A DNA stretch of 44,799 nt, from the NCBI GenBank assembly GCA_905235505.1, contig CAJOMJ010000011.1:1-44799 (forward strand), read 5' to 3'. Source of the DNA: Paludibacteraceae bacterium (GTDB taxonomy: Bacteria > Bacteroidota > Bacteroidia > Bacteroidales > Paludibacteraceae). The position numbers and the translations under genes are program-made. The notes beneath the pieces are model-generated. The model searched no databases and was not told where the DNA came from. It worked only from the letters and a program-made list of their open reading frames with translations. Of this stretch, positions 32,127-40,552 are shown one piece after another (position 1 is the stretch's first letter; every line of letters starts with the position of its first letter).

Positions 32127-34310
32127 TTGTCCTTCCTCCTGAAAACATACGATTGGCTTTCCTCTCACAAACTTGTCCTTTGGATAAGTCTGGCGGTAGT
32201 GATGGCAGTGATGTCTGTTATGGCTTCACGCTTGCGTTTCAGTGAGGATATAATGGATTTTCTGCCTGTCACCGATGAATACAAAGAATCTGCCGGTATA
32301 TATTCATTGATGAGTGATGCCGATAAAATCGTTGTTATATTCGAGGGTCAGGATATTGATAGCATCACTCAAGCGATTGACTATTTCTCGGAGCAGGTCC
32401 CCGAAGCAGTTACGGAAGTTGACTTCTCAGGTTTCCTTAATAGACTTGATTATATATATTCCCATCTGCCGTATTTCCTCACGGAGAAAGACTATGAGCG
32501 TCTTGACAGTATTATTCTCAACAATGGCGTTCACGATGTCCTGCTTCAGGACAAAGAAATGCTATCCATGCCCGGTATGGGTATGTTGCGAAAGTCTGTC
32601 ATGAGCGACCCACTGCGTCTTATCCCTTTGTCCAAAGGTGCCGGCGGACAGTATGCAGGTGCTCAGTCAGCCTTCATGTCACATGACGGATACATGATGA
32701 CACGCAGCGGCAATATGGGCTTTGCTTTTGTTGACTCTCCATACGGCAGTACAGAGTCAAGCAGAAATGCAGGTCTCGTTGACTCCCTTGAAGTGGAATG
32801 TAGGAATACCATGCAACAGTTTTCCTCTATTGATGTGCGTCTGTTAGGGGCTCCGGTTGTGGCTGTAGGCAATGCCCGGAGAATAAAGAAAGACACTCTG
32901 CTCGTATTGTCACTCACCTTTGTGCTACTCGTATTACTGCTTCTCTATTCTTTCCCACGAAAGACGGATATATTGCTTATTCTTCTTTCTGTAGGTTTTG
33001 GCTGGCTGATGGGAATGGCTGCCCTTGCCCTTATGAATAGAAGCGTGAGCGCAATTGTGTTCGGTATAGGGGGAATACTGATAGGTATTGCCGTCAATTA
33101 TCCTCTTCATCTGCTTGTGCACCGCCGTTATACCGGCTCTGTCCGTCAGACGCTTGAAGAGGTGCTCTCTCCGCTCATTATTGGAAACATCACCACCGTG
33201 GGAGCTTTCCTCACCTTGCTCCCGTTAGATGCTGTCGCACTTCGTCAGTTAGGTCTGTTCGCAGCCATGATGCTTGTGGGCACAATATTGTTCTGCATAC
33301 TCGTAATGCCTCATCTGATGTCACGCGACAGTGTGCCCGTGCGCGACCTGCCTCTGCCTCAAACAAGCAGCAAACTCAAGAAATATGCTACATGGTCATT
33401 ATTGCCTATACTCCTCATATCGCTTGCAATACCATACATCAAGCAACAGCCGTTGTTCGACAGCAACATCTCTCATCTCAACTACATGACAGAGCAGCAG
33501 CACAAAGACTTCCTTATGTTCGAGTCGCTTGCTTCCAATACTGACGAGCCTGCTTATCTTGCAGCCACTGCACGCGAAGAACTGACTCTCCGTCTTGACC
33601 GCTGGAACAAGTTCTGGCAAGAGCATGATGCAGAGCAACTGGTCAGAACAATAAGGCAGGAGGCACAACAAACAGGCTATCGACCTGAGACTTTCGACTC
33701 ATTCTGCAACATGATTACTGCTCCTTTTGCCGCTGCAGACCTCTCCGACTCTGCCACTCTTGCCGCTCTCTGGCCCGGTAGGTTCGACTCGCAGGCTCTC
33801 AATGCTATGATTGCCTCCTCTCTAAACGACAATTTCAATTATATAGGCATTATCTGCTCGCTGATAGTGCTGCTGTTCTTGTGCTTCAGTTTCCGAAGCC
33901 TGAAGATAGGACTCGTGGCATTTATGCCCATGCTTGTCAGTTGGATACTGATAGTGGCAATGATGCAGTTGTTCGGCATTCAGTTCAATATCGTCAATGT
34001 GATTCTCGCCACCTTTATCTTTGGCCAGGGCGACGACTATACTATCTTTATTGTTGAGGGATTGCAGTATGAACACAACACGGGCAAACCTATTCTGCCG
34101 CAATACAAACAGTCGATATTATTGTCTGCGCTCCTGATGCTTATTGCAATGGGAGTACTTGTGTTTGCACAACATCCTGCCATGCACTCTCTTGGAACAG
34201 TTACCTTTATCGGAATGTTCTCCGTTGTACTGATGGCTTTCTTACTTCCGCCTCTGCTTATGAGACTCGTTTGGAAGTTAGGCAGGAAAGAGAGAATAGG
34301 GGAAAAATAA
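32127..34310 (+). CDS. MMPL/RND-family exporter
   Basis: A 727-residue membrane protein with the MMPL plan: TM1 (LVLWISLAVVMAVMSVMA) followed by a large periplasmic loop (about residues 37-255), a bundle of TM helices (LLVLSLTFVLLVLLLLYSF onward), a second loop and a second bundle to the end. FIFGQGDDYTIFI in the second half is the conserved charged TM motif. Such exporters are standard in aryl polyene clusters and should move the lipid product. The start is a TTG; no ATG lies between the in-frame stop at 32076-32078 and the first helix. Ends 8 nt from the convergent DUF5103 gene. Confidence 0.87.
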   Translation: MSFLLKTYDWLSSHKLVLWISLAVVMAVMSVMASRLRFSEDIMDFLPVTDEYKESAGIYSLMSDADKIVVIFEGQDIDSITQAIDYFSEQVPEAVTEVDFSGFLNRLDYIYSHLPYFLTEKDYERLDSIILNNGVHDVLLQDKEMLSMPGMGMLRKSVMSDPLRLIPLSKGAGGQYAGAQSAFMSHDGYMMTRSGNMGFAFVDSPYGSTESSRNAGLVDSLEVECRNTMQQFSSIDVRLLGAPVVAVGNARRIKKDTLLVLSLTFVLLVLLLLYSFPRKTDILLILLSVGFGWLMGMAALALMNRSVSAIVFGIGGILIGIAVNYPLHLLVHRRYTGSVRQTLEEVLSPLIIGNITTVGAFLTLLPLDAVALRQLGLFAAMMLVGTILFCILVMPHLMSRDSVPVRDLPLPQTSSKLKKYATWSLLPILLISLAIPYIKQQPLFDSNISHLNYMTEQQHKDFLMFESLASNTDEPAYLAATAREELTLRLDRWNKFWQEHDAEQLVRTIRQEAQQTGYRPETFDSFCNMITAPFAAADLSDSATLAALWPGRFDSQALNAMIASSLNDNFNYIGIICSLIVLLFLCFSFRSLKIGLVAFMPMLVSWILIVAMMQLFGIQFNIVNVILATFIFGQGDDYTIFIVEGLQYEHNTGKPILPQYKQSILLSALLMLIAMGVLVFAQHPAMHSLGTVTFIGMFSVVLMAFLLPPLLMRLVWKLGRKERIGEK

Positions 34311-34318
34311 CAGGCAGT

Positions 34319-35575
34319 CTATAATTTCTTCACACCTATCAGGCGGTCGGCACGCGAACCGAAAGGATGGTAATACACATAAACCGTGTACTCGTTCTGT
34401 GTCTGCCAATGACTGCCTTCTATTGGGAGAGTGGTGGCTTTGTTCTTGCCCTTCTCAAGCAAGAGATACTGATAGTCATACCCGCCTTGTTTCAGATACA
34501 GAGACAACACGTATGCCTTATGCTCGTTGTCGTATTGCATACGGTTGTCTGCCGTGAAAGAGTTGTATGTCAAGTCTCCTGATACATATACTCCGCCTGT
34601 GAACCAAGGATTAGCGGTAGGCAGAAGAAAATGCACCCACATATAATCCGCCTCCGTGTCATCATCTTCCACTTTCTCTGCATGCACTACACACTGGCCG
34701 TTGGCATCATATTCGGTAAGATAAGGCGACTCCGCTCTTACTTCATCAGGGAAAAGAAATGCATGATAGTAGTTGCGGTCGAACGTTATCCGGTCCACAT
34801 TATAGCCCTTGAAATATTGTGAGGCAATATCGAAGTGCCGGAACTCGTTACCTGCCTCGAAGATGAGCTGTTTCTGGTTTATATAGCGCAACCTGTTGCT
34901 CTCCACGAAAGTGGGTTTGGGGTTCATTACTTCATTGTCGGTTCTTCCATTCTGCCGAACAAGGAGTGTGATGTCGTTAGTAGGATTAACAATGTTCATA
35001 TCCTTGAAACTGACATCTATGTCAAGTTGCTGATACCTGCCTGCAAGTTCAATATCGGTGTTGCCACGCACATTAACATCAATACCCGCCAAAGGCTCGA
35101 CAATAGAGAAACATACGTATGCTACCACATTCTCAGGGTCGCCGTCTTCATAAATCTTGAGCGCATAGTTGCCGCTAACCATAGGCAGCATATCATCGTT
35201 GGGGAACAGGAAAGAGTAGTGGGTATAGAGCTGTTGCGTATTAAACGAGGTGACATAGTCGGTTATGTCCAGAGTGGTGAATCCGCTCAGATACTCGCTC
35301 GTCGTGAGACTGCTCTGCGTGTTGTCTGCATTAAGATGAATGAGAGTATATGTGTAGTTGCGTGTGTCGTGAGTGAGTTCATCAAATGATACCTCCAACT
35401 GCTCATCGCTTCCGAGAGTCAGGATAGGCCGCTCCGGCTGGGTAGTGTCCGCATAGCGCACACGCAATGTCTTCACTTCGTCTTTCATCACGCATGTCTC
35501 ATACTTGAGAGCACGCTGCGAATAAGCTGACAATGCAACAAACAAAAGAAGTTGTATGTAAACTAATCGTTTCAT
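34319..35575 (-). CDS. DUF5103 type IX secretion system plug protein
   Basis: A 418-residue exported protein with signal peptide MKRLVYIQLLLFVALSAYSQ and the DUF5103 body (LRVRYADTTQPERPILTLGS, TLIHLNADNTQSS, YTHYSFLFPNDDML, TYNSFTADNRMQYD, VYVYYHPFGSRADRLIG). In Flavobacterium the family plugs the SprA channel of the type IX secretion system. The start at 35575 is chosen because the signal peptide begins there; the longer frame from 35614 crosses the promoter. This suggests the organism has a T9SS. Confidence 0.85.
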   Translation of the reverse strand: MKRLVYIQLLLFVALSAYSQRALKYETCVMKDEVKTLRVRYADTTQPERPILTLGSDEQLEVSFDELTHDTRNYTYTLIHLNADNTQSSLTTSEYLSGFTTLDITDYVTSFNTQQLYTHYSFLFPNDDMLPMVSGNYALKIYEDGDPENVVAYVCFSIVEPLAGIDVNVRGNTDIELAGRYQQLDIDVSFKDMNIVNPTNDITLLVRQNGRTDNEVMNPKPTFVESNRLRYINQKQLIFEAGNEFRHFDIASQYFKGYNVDRITFDRNYYHAFLFPDEVRAESPYLTEYDANGQCVVHAEKVEDDDTEADYMWVHFLLPTANPWFTGGVYVSGDLTYNSFTADNRMQYDNEHKAYVLSLYLKQGGYDYQYLLLEKGKNKATTLPIEGSHWQTQNEYTVYVYYHPFGSRADRLIGVKKL

Positions 35576-35591
35576 AATATGGTTTTGCTTG

Positions 35592-35621
35592 CAAAAGTAC
35601 AAAAAAAATGCCAAATACCAA
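35592..35621 (-). promoter_or_regulatory. Promoter of the DUF5103 gene
   Basis: Leftward TTG (complement of 35619-35621), 19-nt spacer, TACTTTTG (complement of 35592-35599), just ahead of the ATG at 35575. Confidence 0.75.
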
Positions 35622-35651
35622 TCATTCTATGAATATATCGAAATATTTTTG

Positions 35652-35659
35652 TATCTTTG
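35652..35659 (+). promoter_or_regulatory. -7 element of the recR promoter
   Basis: TATCTTTG matches TAnnTTTG. The -33 TTG is not clear (atg at about 35629-35631). Transcription would start near 35666. Confidence 0.55.
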
Positions 35660-35719
35660 CAGTGAATTTCAGAAGATGGGGTGGAGTCGTGTTGTAAGAA
35701 AGTTAAAAGAGAATCAGAC

Positions 35720-36328
35720 GTGTCAGAATATCCTTCCATACTGCTTGAGAATGCAGTGAATCAGTTTTCCTCTCTGCCCGGATTGGGCAGAAAGACTGCA
35801 TTGCGACTTGTCCTGCACCTGCTTCGTCAGCCCCAAAGTGATGTAGAGGCGTTTGCAGACTCTCTCACCCGCCTGAAGCATGAGGTTCATTATTGCAGGA
35901 TTTGTCATAATATCTCCGACACTGAGGTGTGCCCTATATGCCAATCTACGAGGCGTGACCGGCAGACAGTGTGCGTGGTGGAGAACATACAGGATGTAAT
36001 GTCTGTCGAGAAAACAGGGCAATACAACGGCTTGTATCATGTGCTCGGCGGAATTATCTCTCCTATGGATGGTATAGGACCGAAAGATATTGAAATAGAC
36101 TCACTCGTGGCGCGTATCGTGCCTGAGCGGATTAAGGAAGTGATACTCGCTCTGCCTACCACTATGGAAGGTGACACTACCAACTTCTATATCTATCGCC
36201 GACTGGCTCCCACCGGAGTCAAAGTGTCGCAGATTGCCCGCGGAATGGCTATCGGTAACGAACTGGAATATACCGATGAAATCACTCTCGGCCGCTCTAT
36301 ACTCAACAGAACGGAATTTAAGGAGTAG
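35720..36328 (+). CDS. recR: Recombination mediator RecR
   Basis: RecR with the N-terminal helix-hairpin-helix ([17 protein letters not shown]), a four-Cys zinc finger ([16 protein letters not shown]), a Toprim domain ([13 protein letters not shown]) and the C-terminal TLGRSI segment. It works with RecF/RecO to load RecA at gaps. The frame has GTG codons at 35681 and 35720 and no ATG. From 35720 ([16 protein letters not shown]) the length is 202 residues, which is the family norm, so I prefer it over the 215-residue form. Promoter just upstream. Confidence 0.93.
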   Translation: MSEYPSILLENAVNQFSSLPGLGRKTALRLVLHLLRQPQSDVEAFADSLTRLKHEVHYCRICHNISDTEVCPICQSTRRDRQTVCVVENIQDVMSVEKTGQYNGLYHVLGGIISPMDGIGPKDIEIDSLVARIVPERIKEVILALPTTMEGDTTNFYIYRRLAPTGVKVSQIARGMAIGNELEYTDEITLGRSILNRTEFKE

Positions 36329-36356
36329 TTAGAAAACATAATATACTAAATATACC

Positions 36357-36827
36357 ATGGAAAAGAAAGTTAACAATACACTCAACTGTTTTTATTATGG
36401 TTTTTATGTCCTGATAGTGGCTGCCGCTGTCCTGATGTGGCATCTGCTGGTCAAAACGCAGCAAGTCGCTGCTATTGACAAGATGAGTGCTCTCGGTCAG
36501 GCAATGCAATATGTAGTGATCGGCTACGTGATAGTGTCGGTAGCGGGAGGATTATTCGGCTTCAAGAAACTGCTCGAGAGAAATAAAAAGAAAGGAGTGA
36601 GCGGTGAAGAACTGCTGAATAAATATCGTGGTTTAGGCATCGCCCGTATATGTATTATTGGCATAGGTGCCGTGCTCGGCATTGTGGCTTTCTACTGGCT
36701 CGGCGGTTACACGTCAATGCTTTGGTGCGCAGGTATTTCGGTCATAGGGCTCTATTTCTGCAAACCTACACTCAGAAAGATGGAGATTGAACTCTCAGAC
36801 AATTCCGGACAAACTTATCAGAACTGA
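36357..36827 (+). CDS. Four-helix membrane protein of unknown function
   Basis: A 156-residue protein with four predicted membrane helices (FYYGFYVLIVAAAVLMWHLL, YVVIGYVIVSVAGGLFGF, ARICIIGIGAVLGIVAFYWL, SMLWCAGISVIGLYFC) and a basic cytoplasmic loop (KKLLERNKKKGVSGEE). Similar proteins are found near recR in Bacteroidales as I recall, without known function. It sits 28 nt after recR, so cotranscription is likely. Confidence 0.7.
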   Translation: MEKKVNNTLNCFYYGFYVLIVAAAVLMWHLLVKTQQVAAIDKMSALGQAMQYVVIGYVIVSVAGGLFGFKKLLERNKKKGVSGEELLNKYRGLGIARICIIGIGAVLGIVAFYWLGGYTSMLWCAGISVIGLYFCKPTLRKMEIELSDNSGQTYQN

Positions 36828-36851
36828 AAACCTCTCAAACATCTCCCTATC

Positions 36852-37268
36852 ATGATAATCGCAGTAGATTTCGACGGCACAATAGTTACTCACGAGTATC
36901 CGCGTATTGGCAAACCCATTCCTTTTGCTATAGAGACACTGAAAAAACTCCAGCAGGAGGACCATCATCAGATTATCCTTTGGTCTGTGCGTGAGGGCGA
37001 ACTCTTGCAGGAGGCTATTGAGTATTGCCGTGCCAAAGGCTTGGAGTTTTATGCCGTCAATAGCAACTATCCCGAAGAAACCGACGAACACAATGCTCCT
37101 CGCAAGATAAATGCAGACCTCTGGATTGACGACAAGAACCTCGGCGGTCTGCCCGACTGGGGAGTCATTTATCAGATGGTGCATTCGGGCAATCCTCACA
37201 AACCATTCTCGGGGGAGAACACTGCTGACATGCCCAAGAAACGTTTGTTCTCAAAGTTCAGGAAATAG
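36852..37268 (+). CDS. HAD-like protein, BT0820 type
   Basis: A 138-residue small HAD-fold protein: IIAVDFDGTIVTHEYP (D-x-D at residues 5-7 as nucleophile motif), IILWSVREG (motif II Ser), and DLWIDDKNLGG (acidic motif). It lacks a cap domain. It resembles the structurally solved Bacteroides protein BT0820, with unknown substrate. The stop is TAG at 37266-37268, and the next gene continues in the same frame after one codon. Confidence 0.8.
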   Translation: MIIAVDFDGTIVTHEYPRIGKPIPFAIETLKKLQQEDHHQIILWSVREGELLQEAIEYCRAKGLEFYAVNSNYPEETDEHNAPRKINADLWIDDKNLGGLPDWGVIYQMVHSGNPHKPFSGENTADMPKKRLFSKFRK

Positions 37269-37271
37269 ATT

Positions 37272-37784
37272 TTGTTGCATACAGACAACATATTGCTAAG
37301 AAAGGTCGAACCCTGTGACTTGCCTTTTCTCTATCAGTGGGAAAACGACTCCCGCTCATGGGCGGACTCTGACATACATAATCCTCTCTCCCAAAAGGAC
37401 CTGCGCGACTATATAGAGACCTCTACCGGTGATATATACAAAGACGGGCAACTCCGTCTGATCATTGAGCTGAAGTCTGAATCTGTCAATTCCACTATAG
37501 GTTGCATCGACCTCTTCGACTTTGACCCCCACAACCGCAAGGCTGCTCTTGGACTTTATATCGCAGAACATGCTCGAGGTAAAGGAGTGGGGAAGACAGT
37601 GGTAAGACTATTGGAAGAGTATGCATTCAGCTACTTGAACCTGAGAATGCTGTATGTATTCGTGGCAGAAAACAATGCGGCTTGTATAAGGCTATATAAG
37701 TCGCTTGGTTGGGAGCAGACCGCATCTCTGAAGGAGTGGCTCAATACAGGCGACGTGGTAGTGCTGCAACGTTTGAAACAATAA
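37272..37784 (+). CDS. GNAT acetyltransferase with TTG start
   Basis: A 170-residue GNAT protein of the RimJ/SpeG group: ILLRKVEPCDLPFLYQWEND at the start, ALGLYIAEHARGKGVGKTVV as the acetyl-CoA loop (R/Q-x-x-G-x-G), and NNAACIRLYKSLGWEQTA at the end. It would acetylate an amine of a protein or small molecule. The first in-frame ATG comes more than 100 codons in, so translation must begin at TTG (37272 or 37275), at ATT, or by reading through the TAG of the upstream gene in the same frame. Confidence 0.82.
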   Translation: MLHTDNILLRKVEPCDLPFLYQWENDSRSWADSDIHNPLSQKDLRDYIETSTGDIYKDGQLRLIIELKSESVNSTIGCIDLFDFDPHNRKAALGLYIAEHARGKGVGKTVVRLLEEYAFSYLNLRMLYVFVAENNAACIRLYKSLGWEQTASLKEWLNTGDVVVLQRLKQ

Positions 37785-37798
37785 AATTCGACTGGATG

Positions 37799-37829
37799 TT
37801 GTGTATTTAAGATATTTATACTACCTTTG
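37799..37829 (+). promoter_or_regulatory. Promoter upstream of the Big_2/BACON lipoprotein
   Basis: TTG at 37799-37801, 20-nt spacer, TACCTTTG at 37822-37829. The transcript would start near 37836 and has a 180-nt leader with a mini-ORF and a hairpin. Confidence 0.75.
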
Positions 37830-37855
37830 TAAACTACTTTAACTAAAACACAATT

Positions 37856-37876
37856 ATGCGAATCCCCCCCGTGTAA
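37856..37876 (+). CDS. Possible 6-residue leader peptide MRIPPV
   Basis: ATG CGA ATC CCC CCC GTG TAA, containing a C7 run and two adjacent prolines, 20 nt after the predicted transcription start and 32 nt before a hairpin. It looks like an attenuation leader, but this is only suggested by position. Confidence 0.3.
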   Translation: MRIPPV

Positions 37877-37908
37877 ATAGCGATATATTCGCAATAGATA
37901 CACTACTG

Positions 37909-37943
37909 CAAGCAGTGTCCGATAACCATGCGGATACTGCTTG
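37909..37943 (+). terminator. Hairpin in the leader, possible attenuator
   Basis: caagcagtgtcc (37909-37920) pairs with ggatactgcttg (37932-37943), 12 bp with one G-U, loop of 11 nt, followed by TTGTTTT. It could terminate transcription before the lipoprotein gene. Confidence 0.45.
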
Positions 37944-38014
37944 TTGTTTTAATATGAACAAAAGGAAATACTATTACAACAGAGAACTAAATTAACCAAT
38001 AAACATAAACAACA

Positions 38015-39397
38015 ATGAAGAAAACTTATTTATTCCTGCTTGCGGCACTTGTGCTTGCTGCTTGCACACCGTCGGAGAACAATACTCCGAAGGAACTCAA
38101 AGGCATTGGTCTTAACAAAAAGTCAATAGAAGTTGAAGTTGACGACACTTACCAACTTCGAGTATGGTATGATCCTGAGGATGCGGAAGATTCTGCACCT
38201 GAAGTGGAATGGGAGTCTGCCAACACGAAGATTGCCAAGGTAAGTCAAAGCGGTAAGGTAACAGGAGTGAAGATAGGCAAGACCGCCGTCACTGCTACCT
38301 GTGGCAAGTTTACGGCAGAGTGCGAAGTAGAGGTCGTAAAGGCTACTTCTAATCCAGATAATCCGGATAATCCCGAGAATCCGGATAATCCGGAGAATCC
38401 GGATGATGTCAAGTTTAGCGTATTTCCGACAAGTATTGAGTGCACGGCAGACGGAGGTAAGTTCACCATCTCTGTTACAGCAGAGGGCGCAGTTTGGAGT
38501 GTAGAGTCATCAGAGAGTTGGGCTGAACTTTCCACAACAGGAAGTATGGGTAATGCAGATGTTATTGTATCAGTAGAGCCCTCAAAGTCATCAACAGAGA
38601 CAACTGCAGAAATCACATTTACGTGCAATAACAAGAAAAAGGTAGTTACAATCACCCGTGCCGCTGCCAAGTATTTCTCTGTCAGCAGTTCGAAAAAGGT
38701 GAGATTCTCTTCAGGCAACCTTAGATATCAGGCAAGCACGAACACATGGAGTTTTGCCGAGAACCAATATGACATTGTCGGCAATGACAACGAAAACATA
38801 TCTTCTACATACAGCGGTTGGATAGACCTGTTCGGTTGGGGAACAGGTCAGAACCCTACAAATGCATCAACCAAAACTTCTGATTATCCTGCATCATTCC
38901 AAGATTGGGGAGCGAATCCTATCTCGAATGGTGGTGATGAGTCAAATCAATGGAGGACATTGAGCTTGGATGAATGGAAATATCTTATCAGTAGTCGCAG
39001 CAATGCATCAAGTAAACATGGGAAGGGAAAGGTAAACGGCATTGAAGGTTGCATCTTCCTGCCTGACGATTGGACACTTCCTGTAGGAGTAAGTTTTACT
39101 TCAAAAGACTATAGTTGGTCAGACAATCTGTATTCTGCTGCCGAATGGGAGAAAATGGAGAATAATGGAGCAATATTTCTTCCTAATGCAGGCTTTAGAT
39201 TTTATTTTTACGATCAAATTCATATAGGTAACGTTAATAATAGTTATGGAAGATATTGGACAACCACTCCCGGTGATACAAGTGGAGAGGCATATTATAT
39301 TGATTTTGGTACAGATGAAAGCCTTGGAATAACTACTACATCCCATAGAGAAAAATGTGATGGCTTGTCTGTACGTCTTGTGCAAGACTTGTTATAA
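38015..39397 (+). CDS. Lipoprotein with Big_2, BACON and SGNLxY domains
   Basis: A 460-residue surface lipoprotein. The signal MKKTYLFLLAALVLAAC ends in a lipobox. Residues 25-110 are an Ig-like Big_2 domain (IEVEVDDTYQLRVWYDPEDA, VTGVKIGKTAVTATC). A NPDNPDNPENPDNPENPD linker follows, encoded by a short repeat. Residues 130-220 are a BACON domain (FPTSIECTADGGKFTISVTA). The C-terminal 240 residues (VRFSSGNLRYQASTNTWSFAEN, LFGWGTGQNPT, WRTLSLDEWKYLIS, GLSVRLV) match the body of the pseudogene at 11996-12897. BACON domains usually bind carbohydrate or mucin. Promoter and hairpin upstream. Confidence 0.8.
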   Translation: MKKTYLFLLAALVLAACTPSENNTPKELKGIGLNKKSIEVEVDDTYQLRVWYDPEDAEDSAPEVEWESANTKIAKVSQSGKVTGVKIGKTAVTATCGKFTAECEVEVVKATSNPDNPDNPENPDNPENPDDVKFSVFPTSIECTADGGKFTISVTAEGAVWSVESSESWAELSTTGSMGNADVIVSVEPSKSSTETTAEITFTCNNKKKVVTITRAAAKYFSVSSSKKVRFSSGNLRYQASTNTWSFAENQYDIVGNDNENISSTYSGWIDLFGWGTGQNPTNASTKTSDYPASFQDWGANPISNGGDESNQWRTLSLDEWKYLISSRSNASSKHGKGKVNGIEGCIFLPDDWTLPVGVSFTSKDYSWSDNLYSAAEWEKMENNGAIFLPNAGFRFYFYDQIHIGNVNNSYGRYWTTTPGDTSGEAYYIDFGTDESLGITTTSHREKCDGLSVRLVQDLL

Positions 39398-39410
39398 TAG
39401 TATATTAGAA

Positions 39411-39447
39411 ATTCAGGGTGGCAGTCGTAAAGGCTGCCACCCTGAAT
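39411..39447. terminator. Bidirectional terminator between convergent genes
   Basis: attcagggtggcag (39411-39424) and its exact complement (39434-39447), loop tcgtaaagg. It lies between the rightward lipoprotein and leftward gcvT, 13 and 28 nt from their stops. Confidence 0.7.
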
Positions 39448-39475
39448 ATTGAATAGAATGGAATATCCGGGTTTG

Positions 39476-40552
39476 TTAAACAATCTTGGCGGGTATCAGT
39501 TTCTCCCTAATCTTTACGTAGATTACCGTATCTTTCTTTGAATACTCGGTCTTGACATATCCCATGCCGATACCTGTGCGCGTACCCGGAAGCATAATTC
39601 CCGAGGTGACATTACCGATAGTCTCGCCTTCTGCATCGCAGAGTTCGTAACCATGGCGGGGAATGCCTCGTTCGGTCAGTTCAAAATGTACCAGCTTGCG
39701 GTTTACTCCCTCTGCTTTCTGCTTCTGCAGATACTCCTTGTCGATGAAGTCCTTGCCGTCAATGAACTTGGTTATCCAGCCGAGTCCTGCCTCTATAGGC
39801 GAGGTGGTGTCGTCAATATCGTTGCCGTAGAGACAATACCATTTCTCAAGGCGCAGAGAGTCGCGTGCACCAAGACCTATAGGTTGCAGACCATAGTCTT
39901 TGCCTACTTCGAATATAGCATCCCAAATCTGCTTTGCGTGCTCAGGGTAGAAATACAACTCGAATCCGCCTGCTCCGGTGTATCCTGTGTTACTGATGAT
40001 AACAGGTTGCACTCCTGCAAAACTCCACTCGCGGAAAGAGTAGTATGGAATACTGCTCAGGTCCAAGTCGGTCAGTTTCTGCAGCATCTCTGTTGCCTTT
40101 GGTCCTTGCACGGCTAATTGTGCCATGTTGTCAGAAGCATTCTGCAGCGTACAGCCGAAACGCTCGTTTTGCAGGTTAACCCATGCCCAGTCCTTGTCGA
40201 TATTCGAGGCATTGACTACAAGCAGATACTTGGTAGTGCTGTATTTATATACTATAAGGTCATCCACAATACCGCCTTTCCCGTTCGGGAAGCAGTTGTA
40301 TTGTGCCTTGCCTGCTTCCAGTTTGCTTATGTCGTTTGAGCAGATGTATTGGAGCAGGTCAAGTGCACGCTCGCCTTTTACCCAGAACTCGCCCATGTGA
40401 CTTACGTCAAACACACCCACTCCCTGACGCACGCAGAGATGTTCCTGTGTTATTCCGGTAGGATACTCAATAGGCATATTATAGCCCGCAAACTCGTGCA
40501 TCTTTGCACCTAAGGCTATATGCGTTGCTGTAAACGGAGTTTCTTTTAACAT
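39476..40552 (-). CDS. gcvT: Aminomethyltransferase, glycine cleavage T-protein
   Basis: A 358-residue Gcv[21 protein letters not shown] at the start, [34 protein letters not shown], the folate-binding [18 protein letters not shown] and [20 protein letters not shown], and a C-terminal barrel ([20 protein letters not shown]). It transfers the methylene of glycine to tetrahydrofolate. Its start overlaps the stop of pepT by 7 nt, an arrangement seen in other Bacteroidales as I recall. Confidence 0.95.
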   Translation of the reverse strand: MLKETPFTATHIALGAKMHEFAGYNMPIEYPTGITQEHLCVRQGVGVFDVSHMGEFWVKGERALDLLQYICSNDISKLEAGKAQYNCFPNGKGGIVDDLIVYKYSTTKYLLVVNASNIDKDWAWVNLQNERFGCTLQNASDNMAQLAVQGPKATEMLQKLTDLDLSSIPYYSFREWSFAGVQPVIISNTGYTGAGGFELYFYPEHAKQIWDAIFEVGKDYGLQPIGLGARDSLRLEKWYCLYGNDIDDTTSPIEAGLGWITKFIDGKDFIDKEYLQKQKAEGVNRKLVHFELTERGIPRHGYELCDAEGETIGNVTSGIMLPGTRTGIGMGYVKTEYSKKDTVIYVKIREKLIPAKIV

